Part shown: positions 57,758 through 64,000 of the stretch, one piece after another
Numbering within the stretch: the first letter of the stretch is position 1
Layout: each line of letters starts with the position of its first letter
Assembly: GCA_016932435.1 (NCBI GenBank)
Contig: JAFGCW010000013.1
Coordinates: 60,929 to 124,928, forward strand
Direction of reading: 5' to 3'
Source of the DNA: Dehalococcoidales bacterium
GTDB lineage: Bacteria > Chloroflexota > Dehalococcoidia > Dehalococcoidales > UBA2162
DNA: 64,000 nucleotides
Notes under the pieces: generated by a model
Told to the model about the DNA's origin: nothing
Seen by the model: the letters and a program-made list of their open reading frames with translations, nothing else
Database searches by the model: none
Translations under genes and position numbers: made by a program

Positions 57758-58798
57758 TTATTCATTTGCACTTAAGAAATCTTTAACGGTATCGTATGAT
57801 TCTATAGATGCGCCATTCTTTTCTATTATCGAGATTATTTCTTTCTCCAGGCTCTCTGCCTGCCTGCGATATGCCGCCAGATCACCTGAACTGAATGAAC
57901 CCAGTAAATCGAACTCATCAAGTCCGAATTCTTCGGCAACGATATCCAGTTCACTCTGCAAAAAGCATCCCCGCATAAAGGCGTTTACCGCCTCATCCCG
58001 GTCACACCAGTGACATACCTCTCTCCAGGCATAGCTTAATTCCTGGTACCAGCCGGCAAGGTCTGCGTAATTCTGATCGATCCAACGCTTCTCCGGCTCT
58101 CCTCTTTTCCCGGCAAAATATTGTCTGGCGGTTGCTATCAACTCATGGCATAACTGTTTGATTTCAACGGTTGTACCAGCCTTGACGATATCTTCCTGGA
58201 GTCGGATCAAGTGTTCCGGTATGTCTTCCATTCCCGGCAGGTCCTGCTTGGCATTCATATATCCGGTGCTGAAATATGTCCCATTAATGTACGCTACTGC
58301 ATTCAGAAGATAATTCAGGATATGCCCTGCCGCTTTTCTTACCTTGTAGAGTTCGTCCTCGAACATCATTGTCTGGTACAGTTCCATAGCTATGTTTACC
58401 TTCTCAAGCGCTTTTTTCAGCGTAAACTGCGGGTCGTTAAGGTGTTTCTTCAGCCTGGTCTGAAGTTCCAGAAATCTCTCCTTGTCCTGCTCGGTCCTGT
58501 AGTAAAGGATATCGGCTTCACCGACACAGGGAACGTTATCTTCGTCAAGTTCTGTTATTCTTTCGATACGCTCCCAGGACATCGGAAACAGGTCGTATCC
58601 GATACCATCGATGATGAATGCCTTTGCCAGTTCGTACGCTTTATCAGTAGCTGGAAAAAAGAAGCTGATTCGAGCCAGTTCGGCATCTTCCGGTAACCTG
58701 TATGAATTATGCCCTATCAGGAGTTGTACGTCGTCTTTATATTCGGTTTTTATCTTCGTGATAGCCCAGTTGTCCAGTTCACTCATTTTGGAACTCAT
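57758..58798 (-). CDS. Conserved protein of unknown function
   Basis: A 346-residue mainly helical cytosolic protein without a signal peptide or membrane segment. It opens ELDNWAITKIKTEYKDDVQLLIGHNSYRLPEDAELARISFFFPATDKAYELAKAFIIDGIGYDLFPMSWERIERI, then has EADILYYRTEQDKERFLELQTRL. The first ~130 residues look like a compact alpha/beta domain with a nucleotidyltransferase-like feel (GHNSYR, then acidic ADILYY), while the rest is helical. I do not recognise the family. It is followed by the CD3324-like gene and probably co-transcribed with it. Confidence 0.7.
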   Translation of the reverse strand: MSSKMSELDNWAITKIKTEYKDDVQLLIGHNSYRLPEDAELARISFFFPATDKAYELAKAFIIDGIGYDLFPMSWERIERITELDEDNVPCVGEADILYYRTEQDKERFLELQTRLKKHLNDPQFTLKKALEKVNIAMELYQTMMFEDELYKVRKAAGHILNYLLNAVAYINGTYFSTGYMNAKQDLPGMEDIPEHLIRLQEDIVKAGTTVEIKQLCHELIATARQYFAGKRGEPEKRWIDQNYADLAGWYQELSYAWREVCHWCDRDEAVNAFMRGCFLQSELDIVAEEFGLDEFDLLGSFSSGDLAAYRRQAESLEKEIISIIEKNGASIESYDTVKDFLSANE

Positions 58799-58937
58799 AG
58801 TGTCCTCCAGTAACTTTGATGTGTAAGCTTACGGACACAGTATAGAGGTAGAATTACCGGTGTTCAATACCAAATATGGTTATAAGTGTTCTTTACCTGC
58901 GTATAACGGTTTGAAATTGTATTAAGTCAAGATAACG

Positions 58938-58965
58938 GGCAGTCGGGCTAAATAGCCCGACTGCC
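58938..58965. terminator. Perfect hairpin at the end of the methyltransferase gene
   Basis: Perfect 13-bp inverted repeat (arm GGCAGTCGGGCTA) with a two-base loop at the 3' end of the gene whose stop is at 58948. No T tract follows, so it may be a terminator or an mRNA-end stabiliser. Confidence 0.55.
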
Positions 58966-59844
58966 TTGTAACTTAGCAACGATATTCGTGTAATTCTCTC
59001 CTGTTCTTTCCGACTTTACCAACTCAAATCCCGCAGTCTTTAGTATTTTCTCCTCATGTGCCACAGTAAGCGGTATATCAATATGGTATATCCGGTTCTT
59101 ATCGATCACTCCTTTTTTAAGCAAATCCAGGTACTTCTCTCTTTGAGCCAATTCATCTTCTTCCGTACTTGCGATGTAGTCCTGTATCAATAAATATCCG
59201 TTTTCCTTTAGTGCTGGCTTCAACTTTCTCAATAAAATCAGTTTATCTTCGGCAAGCAGGTGATGCAGCGTGCTGCAGGCAATCACAAAGTCATACACGT
59301 TTTTACCAAACTCCATCTCCAAGTATGATTCAAACATTATGTCAAGATTATCGATGTGTTCGGTGTATATTTCACGGAGTATATTGAGCATTTTTTCCGA
59401 CACATCTACACAGACTATATGAGCATTCGGAGCTTTGTCGAAAATATACTTGAGTTCAACGCCGGTACCACATCCCAGGTCCAGGATCGACAATCGGGCA
59501 CTCGTACATGAAATGTCTTTCAACAAAGATATGAAACCTGTTTCAAAGAGATTGTTATTTTCACTCATGTGCAGGTCATAATCATCCGCCCTCCTGTCAA
59601 AGAACGCACCCATATCTTCATACTTCTCCAGGTTCCTGAACCACTTATAGATATCCCTTACTTCTCTTTCGACCATACGTTTACCCATGTATTTGAAACA
59701 ATTTTCCTCCAGGATATCTCCTATGGATTCGTTGTTTTGAGGAACAAGGCAGGTAATTTTATCCACTTCAGGATTCGCTTCTAAATATTCCTTAATAAAT
59801 TCGTCGGATATATCCGTATATGCAATCAAATGTTCGTTTTGCAT
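58948..59844 (-). CDS. SAM-dependent methyltransferase with extra N-terminal domain
   Basis: A 298-residue protein. The N-terminal ~110 residues are an accessory region (ANPEVDKITCLVPQNNESIGDILEENCFKYMGKRMVEREVRDIYKWFRNLEKYEDM). The class I methyltransferase fold follows with motif I ILDLGCGTGVELKYIF near 118, VCVDVSEKMLNILRE near 142, and VIACSTLHHLLAE near 186. The C-terminus is typical (KTAGFELVKSERTG). The gene is preceded on the minus strand by a 200-base leader holding a short leader ORF and a terminator hairpin. The substrate is unknown; an rRNA or small-molecule target is possible. Confidence 0.85.
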   Translation of the reverse strand: MQNEHLIAYTDISDEFIKEYLEANPEVDKITCLVPQNNESIGDILEENCFKYMGKRMVEREVRDIYKWFRNLEKYEDMGAFFDRRADDYDLHMSENNNLFETGFISLLKDISCTSARLSILDLGCGTGVELKYIFDKAPNAHIVCVDVSEKMLNILREIYTEHIDNLDIMFESYLEMEFGKNVYDFVIACSTLHHLLAEDKLILLRKLKPALKENGYLLIQDYIASTEEDELAQREKYLDLLKKGVIDKNRIYHIDIPLTVAHEEKILKTAGFELVKSERTGENYTNIVAKLQGSRAI

Positions 59845-60181
59845 TATTTTTTTCCTTTCAAATTAAAAAGCACGCCGACTAGCTGCAAAGTAAAACGGCG
59901 TGCCTTAAGTCCTTTATTTAATACTTTGTTGTTTTCTTGAATTATAAAATACCGCTTCACTCAATTTTTTCACGAAACAGAGTTAATGAAAATGAATTAT
60001 CTACCTCGTGAAAAACTAAGCAATAGCCGGCACAGTGTTACCTCCTGTTTTTCCACTTGTTTCATTATAGTCATTTATGATGCGTATGGCAATACAGGTG
60101 AACATGGGAAGCCGATGACTGGAAATCCCAGACGCATGTGAGTAATATATCTATAATCAATAACGGTAAAGGAGAATATCG
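59845..60181 (-). promoter_or_regulatory. Attenuator-like leader of the methyltransferase gene
   Basis: On the minus strand an AGGAGG site at 60046-60041 precedes a five-codon ORF (GTG CCG GCT ATT GCT TAG, 60033-60016). Next comes an inverted repeat TTTTTCACGA/TCGTGAAAAA (60015-60006 and 59975-59966). Finally an intrinsic terminator GCACGCCG/CGGCGTGC followed by TTTTT (59903-59866) lies 22 bases before the ATG at 59844. This resembles leader-peptide attenuation upstream of ribosome-modifying methyltransferase genes. The plus-strand side holds the promoter of the flavin reductase gene. Confidence 0.5.
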
Positions 60182-60742
60182 ATGGCAAAAAGTAATATAG
60201 GAAAGATGCGGGTAGGAATCAGCCCCTCGGTCATCGTCGGCGCCCTGGTAAACGGCAAGGCTAACTATGTTACCCTCGGTCAATGCAGCGGTCTGTCTAT
60301 GAATCCACCAATGATGTATATCTCGATAAACAAGGCTCATTACACAAACGACGGCATAAAAGAAAACGGGTATTTCAGCGTGAATATCCCATCGGATGAA
60401 GTCGTCCAGAAAATGGACTATGTAGGCCTGGTATCAGGCAGGGATGTTGACAAGTCTGATGTGTTCACCGTTTTCTACGGTGAATCCGACAAAGCGCCGA
60501 TGATAGAAGAATGCCCGGTTAATATATTGTGCAAGGTTTCCCAGGTGGTCGACCTGCCGAATTACGACGTGTTCTTTGGCGAGATAGTAGGTACTTACGT
60601 TAACCAGGATTGTCTTACCGATGACAAGCCGGATATGAAGAAAATCAACCAGGTATTCCTCTCCGGCGGAAAATACTGCTATGTCGGCGATGAATGCGGC
60701 ACTGCTTTTTCGGATGGCAGAGCTTTGATAAAGGACAAATAA
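60182..60742 (+). CDS. Flavin reductase domain protein (FMN-binding)
   Basis: A 186-residue FMN-binding split-barrel protein of the flavin reductase family. It has a GISPSVIVGALVNGKANYVTLGQCSGLSMNPPMMYISINKAHYTNDGIKENGYFSVN core (about 12-68), in which the S-x-x-PP-M and H-YT-x-I motifs bind FMN. Later FFGEIVGTYVNQDCL and GGKYCYVGDECG bring further Cys residues. An AAAGGAG site precedes ATG 60182. It lies 156 bases upstream of a Sec-containing protein, the only obvious electron-donor candidate for that gene. It could alternatively be a ferric or other flavin reductase. Confidence 0.85.
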   Translation: MAKSNIGKMRVGISPSVIVGALVNGKANYVTLGQCSGLSMNPPMMYISINKAHYTNDGIKENGYFSVNIPSDEVVQKMDYVGLVSGRDVDKSDVFTVFYGESDKAPMIEECPVNILCKVSQVVDLPNYDVFFGEIVGTYVNQDCLTDDKPDMKKINQVFLSGGKYCYVGDECGTAFSDGRALIKDK

Positions 60743-60843
60743 CAAATTCAGAAATGATACCGGACAGCTATGGCTAACTTTCAATTAATACCTTGTCCGG
60801 TGTGTACTTTCCTTTTTATATATGAAGGTCATATAATATCAGA

Positions 60844-60866
60844 AGCCTGATTGTAAGAATCAGGCT
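60844..60866 (+). other. Hairpin between flavin reductase and Sec-protein genes
   Basis: AGCCTGATT/AATCAGGCT form a perfect nine-pair stem with a five-base loop about 30 bases before the next gene. No T tract follows; it may be an operator or an mRNA stability element. Confidence 0.4.
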
Positions 60867-60898
60867 AATCAAAGAAAATAAGTACTGAAAGGAGAAAA

Positions 60899-62659
60899 AT
60901 GGCTAATACTTATAAATGTCTGAATCCCCTGGGAATTCAGGGTCCGGTGGATTTATATCCCCTGGCTCCGCCCTTGGATACCATCAAAGGCAAAACCATC
61001 TATCTGTGCATCAATGCCGGTGGTGACCAGGATATCACCATTCCGCTGCTGAAAAAGCTTCCGGTCGACTACCCGGACACAGAGTGGAAGGTAAAAAGGC
61101 AGTTCGGCTTCAGTGCGGAATTGACTGAAGAAGAAAGGAAAGGCTGTGACGCGGTAATCGCCGGCGTCATCTGGTGACATGGCGCCATTTGGGAACAGTT
61201 GTTCCAGGTAGCGGATATTGAACAGTCTGGCATACCTATTGTATCTCTAATTTATGAAGATCAGTCGGAATGTTTCAGGCAGGCAGCCCTGCTGGAAGGT
61301 TCACCACTTCTAAGATACGTAGCAGTATCCAGGACATTACAAGGGCCGGAGGATGTAGATAGATTCCTGCCGGAAGTCTTTAACCATCTCACCAGACCTC
61401 TCACGGAAGAAGAAAAGACTTGCAGTGGTACCTATACCGTAAACCAGGACAGGATCCTTTTCGAAGGAACGCTTGAAGAAGCCGAAAAAATCTACATGGA
61501 GACAGAAAGGTATCCTGCACTACGAAACGCACCCATAGCCAAATACACTGACGGTCTGCCGATCGTGGTACCTACAGAAGAACGCATCGCTGAGATGCTG
61601 AAAGGCACCAGCCATAAACCTGACGAGATTATCGCTCTCCAGTCCGACCATGGAGGATTCGCTTTCCAGTCTATGGGAAGGCAGAGAACCAAGGGAACTC
61701 CGGTGGTCTACCGCCCCGTCGACCGGAAAGCTACTGTCGAACAGGTCGCAGTAAACGCGGTCATGGCAGGATGCACGCCGGATATGTTCCCGGTTGTTCT
61801 GGCTATTGCCGAATCAGGCGGAGGTGGCGGCGGAGACGGACGCGGCAGTGTCGGTTTCTGTGTCAGCGGTCCTATAGCCAAGGAAATCGGCATGAATTTT
61901 GATGTCGGCCTCATGGGACCAGGAAATCCGGCCAACAGGAGTCTTGCCCGTGCCGGTGAACTGATGTGGCGTAACTTCGGCGGAAACATCCCGAACGTCA
62001 CCAATTGCGGCGTCATGGGCGCACCTCTTTTCAATGCCATCCCCGAGGACCTGGACTCACTACCACCGGGATGGAAAGGCCTGAATGAAGAGTACGATTT
62101 CGGTAAAGACGAGAGTATCCTGTATACATTCAATTTCGGTAGGGGCGGCTCGACGAATATCCATCGTACCGAATTTTCTCCCGGCGGTTATCGTGCCTTT
62201 GTAAAGAGCGGTCACGGCGGTATCGCCAGGCGACTCGGCGTTAAGGGAGTTCCCGGCCCGAAAAACTGGCTCGAGTACCTCATCCCCGGAATATGGCATG
62301 ACAGAGAAGGCGGTATCACCTTCTTCATGCTCCCGCAGATGGCACAGGCTCTCTATGACGCAGGTTATAAGACGAAAGATGCAGTCTATGAGTGGATTTA
62401 CAAGGCCAGCTTCACGACCATGGCGAACTACAGAACTCACTCATGGGTTGATGTCAACACTAATTCATGGCTTGGTATCGAGCCAAAATCGGGCAAACCG
62501 TATAAAGAACTGCCCGACGATTACGACGGAGTTTCGTTTGTAAGAGATCCCTACGAGAACTGCATTATCGTTACAGGCAGCGGTGAAGAATATCCCCAGT
62601 GGGTAGGAGCTCGTAGACCAGGTTCCGATCCAGTTTACAACATCGATGCCTGGCGATAA
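60899..62659 (+). CDS. Sec-containing paralog of the UGSC protein
   Basis: Reading the TGA at 61175-61177 as Sec93 gives 586 residues. The N-terminal domain has TIKGKTIYLCINAGGDQDITIPLLKK, ends a strand at DAVIAGVIW, then U-H-G-A-I-W and a following GIPIVSLIYEDQ. The position aligns with Sec98 of the protein at 21772-23547 (DAFIYAIGD-U), but the U-x-x-C partner cysteine is Ala. The C-terminal domain shares DGLPIVVPTEERIAEMLKGTSHKPDE, VNAVMAGCTPDMFPVVLAI, and SGPIAKEIGMN with it. The C-terminal region is longer and Trp/Tyr-rich. A GGAGAAAA site precedes the ATG. A flavin reductase gene precedes it. No membrane or export signal is visible. Function is unknown. Confidence 0.82.
61178..61215 (+). 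promoter_or_regulatory. SECIS-like hairpin of the second Sec protein
   Basis: GGAAC (61192-61196) and GTTCC (61201-61205) close a four-base loop AGTT containing GU, starting 14 bases after the TGA at 61175. Confidence 0.6.
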
Positions 62660-62691
62660 TATCGGATTTTTCGAAAAATAATAGTAATTAA

Positions 62692-62719
62692 AACGGGTGC
62701 GGAAATCTCCGCACCCGTT
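62692..62719. terminator. Intrinsic terminator after the Sec protein gene
   Basis: A perfect 12-bp stem (AACGGGTGCGGA and its complement) with a four-base loop, followed by CTCTTTTC. It separates the convergent Sec-protein and MoaD-like genes. Confidence 0.85.
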
Positions 62720-62754
62720 CTCTTTTCTGTTTTTCATTATAGCCAGGGTAATAC

Positions 62755-63021
62755 TTAATCTTCTTCAAACTCACCGGACTGGTAAATCTCTACAACGTCG
62801 CCATCATTTAACTTCGTATCAAGTTCGCGGGGAAGAGAATCGTATAATTTACCATTGAGCTCCACGGTGTACGTTATCGTTACGTCTTCCCAGTCCTTGT
62901 TGTAGAATCTTTCTGCGGGGTATTGTTTTGATAATTCATAGAGCAGGTCTTTCAGAGTGCGGCTGCTGGTCTCTATCTCACTTTTACCGTTTTCAAAGCT
63001 GGTCTTGAGTTGGATTTTCAC
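62755..63021 (-). CDS. MoaD/ThiS-like beta-grasp protein
   Basis: An 88-residue ubiquitin-like protein. It opens with MKIQLKTSFENGKSEIE, has TLKDLLYELSKQYPAERFYNKDW and ends TYTVELNGKLYDSLPRELDTKLNDGDVVEIYQSGEFEED. The pattern LNDGDVVEI is that of MoaD/ThiS sulfur carriers. Active carriers end in Gly-Gly, but this one ends GEFEED, so thiocarboxylation is doubtful unless the tail is cleaved. It may be a partner of a molybdenum/tungsten enzyme, as the window contains one. The start is GTG at 63021 with GAGGGGG upstream. Confidence 0.8.
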   Translation of the reverse strand: MKIQLKTSFENGKSEIETSSRTLKDLLYELSKQYPAERFYNKDWEDVTITYTVELNGKLYDSLPRELDTKLNDGDVVEIYQSGEFEED

Positions 63022-63611
63022 TCGTACATACCCCCTCGTATAAGTGATTTATATTCACATTATAGACCGTAGACTTTTTCTACATCAAATTTCTATACTT
63101 ATTTGACTTGATATACTACTTTTGATAACATCATCTCTGCTGGCAACCCGGGTAAAGGAAACCCCGGTATAGTATAGAGACGAATTCAACCCGCTGGTAT
63201 ACTTTGTCCTTTTCCGGTGAGTCATACCCGTTGCTTCTACGGATGAAGTAATGAAAAAAACACCGACGTTTACTATTTGTGTACCTGTTACTCTACAAAC
63301 AAGCCACTCGCGGATAAGAAATAAAAATGCAAGTGGTAGAAAGCTAAATCCAACTATAAAAAAGGAACGGGACAGAATGTATGAATTCTGTCCCTATTTT
63401 TTTCTTAGTCTGATAGAAATCACCATATGAAGATCATCATAGTATAGAAAAGTATCAAAACAGAGGTGAAACAACCTGGACCGGACGCAAGACATGGAGT
63501 TCTTCGTACAGACCATCTCTTAAGAAAGGAGGTGCCACTTTCTTTTCAAGCGGAGAGTACTGATAGCTTGACAGTTACATTTTTCTAAAGACTGGAGGTA
63601 AATAGAAAAGT
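63022..63611. other. Intergenic region with a possible structured RNA and terminator
   Basis: This 590-base spacer has no clear gene. On the plus strand at about 63135-63260 several G/C-rich helices can form (for example around CCCGGG...CCCCGG). An intrinsic terminator GGGACAGAAT/ATTCTGTCCC with a T7 run lies at 63369-63404. The next 200 bases lead to the BcrA-like gene and carry an AAAGGAGGTG sequence near 63530 and an ATG-proximal TGGAGG at 63593-63598. An untranslated small RNA or a leader that ends early would explain the terminator. I could not assign a riboswitch class. Confidence 0.35.
63369..63404 (+). terminator. Intrinsic terminator without an obvious upstream gene
   Basis: A 10-bp perfect stem (GGGACAGAAT / ATTCTGTCCC), a six-base loop and TATTTTTTTC. 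No gene upstream on this strand needs it, so it marks the end of a small RNA or a leader. Confidence 0.75.
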
Positions 63612-64000
63612 ATGAAAGCTGAGTATTGGAAATGGCCGGAGGTGGAGGGGAAATCAACCGGCGTTGACTGCGGGAATGCTTCAGTTATAACTGCCGGAGT
63701 GGATATAGGAGCGATAAGCTCTAAGGCTGCGATTTTATCCGACGGTAAGCTGGCAGCTTACAGCATACTGGCGAACGTCGCAGACAGCCGGACAAGCGGT
63801 GAAAGAGCTCTGGAGAAAGCCCTTGCGGCAGCCGGCATCGATAAAAACAAAATTCAGAAAATAGTAAGTACCGGGTATGGCAGAGCAAACGCTCCATATG
63901 CCGATGATACGGCAACAGAGATAGCCTGCCACGCCCGTGGTGCGTTTAATATGTACGGTCCATCGGTAAGAACGGTACTGGATATAGGCGGACAGGATAC
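63612..64000 (+). CDS. BadF/BcrA/HgdC-type activator ATPase, N-terminal part (partial)
   Basis: The gene runs off the window end; 129 residues are visible. A basic/aromatic leader (MKAEYWKWPE...) precedes ITAGVDIGAISSKAAILSDGK, the phosphate-1 loop of the ASKHA fold. SEQ features ERALEKALAAAGIDKNKIQKIVSTGYGRANAPYADDTATEIACHARGAFNMY and TVLDIGGQD follow. These are the hallmarks of the activator of 2-hydroxyacyl-CoA dehydratases and benzoyl-CoA reductase (HgdC/BcrA/BadF). The 4Fe-4S cysteines near position 130-170 are not yet reached. TGGAGG precedes the ATG. Confidence 0.9.
   Translation, partial: MKAEYWKWPEVEGKSTGVDCGNASVITAGVDIGAISSKAAILSDGKLAAYSILANVADSRTSGERALEKALAAAGIDKNKIQKIVSTGYGRANAPYADDTATEIACHARGAFNMYGPSVRTVLDIGGQD

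Noticed and set aside
21772..62659. A variant genetic code with TGA as Trp or Gly
   Set aside because: Several ordinary genes end with TGA (aroC, the first partial gene) and Trp uses TGG; only the four Sec contexts read through.
1..64000. CRISPR arrays, rRNA genes, insertion sequences or prophage genes
   Set aside because: I looked for regular repeat-spacer patterns, ribosomal RNA conserved blocks, transposases and phage structural genes and saw none; the tail-collar-like repeats belong to a host surface protein.

Overview
This 64 kb window is a moderate-GC, gene-dense bacterial chromosome segment. It most resembles a strictly anaerobic Chloroflexota, probably Dehalococcoidia. That guess rests on gene content only: selenocysteine (Sec) enzymes of formate and H2 metabolism, NuoEFG/Nfn-type flavin modules, MmgE/PrpD and BcrA-type genes, many NarL-type two-component systems, and a TasA/SipW surface locus. 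No rRNA, tRNA or phylogenetic marker is present to prove it. TGA is read both as stop (for example at the end of aroC) and, in four genes, apparently as Sec.

Layout. (1) 1-5233: the end of a methyltransferase gene, then a tight shikimate/phenylalanine operon aroE-aroK-aroA-aroC-pheA. (2) 5252-14446: three response regulators and two HisKA_3 sensor kinases, a type IV prepilin-like protein, a prepilin peptidase and a degenerate receiver protein, with repeat-rich spacers. (3) 14633-20022: a surface locus with a TasA/camelysin-like protein, an ER/SipW-type signal peptidase and a 1424-residue protein of fibronectin-III and tail-collar-like repeats. (4) 20213-24497: a PadR regulator with a small protein and a methyltransferase, divergent from a UGSC-type selenoprotein followed by a thioredoxin-reductase-like flavoprotein. 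(5) 24553-35761: an SDR, two orphan family-5 solute-binding proteins, tandem MmgE/PrpD proteins, an AT-rich toxin/antitoxin-like island and a TPP enzyme. (6) 35910-52884: an electron-transfer hub. A minus-strand NuoE / NuoF-GltD / NuoG-like / NfnA / NfnB operon faces a plus-strand selenocysteine formate dehydrogenase that carries an internal GltD-like module. A convergent, Tat-exported [NiFeSe] hydrogenase operon with its maturation protease follows. (7) 53332-64000: mixed metabolic and hypothetical genes, including an enolase-superfamily enzyme, a thiolase, a methyltransferase behind an attenuator-like leader, a flavin reductase followed by a second Sec protein paralogous to the UGSC protein, a MoaD/ThiS-like protein and the start of a BcrA/HgdC-type activator ATPase.

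How it may fit together. Formate dehydrogenase, the NuoEFG-like complex and NfnAB would exchange electrons among formate, NAD(P)H and ferredoxin in the cytoplasm, while the hydrogenase works outside the membrane. The two UGSC-type proteins are the least explained parts. One has a U-x-x-C redox motif beside a thioredoxin-reductase-like gene. The other keeps Sec at the aligned position but has U-x-x-A and sits beside a flavin reductase. Both hydrogenase subunits carry an apparent one-base frameshift at a G tract, so either the assembly has homopolymer errors or the operon is decaying or phase-variable.
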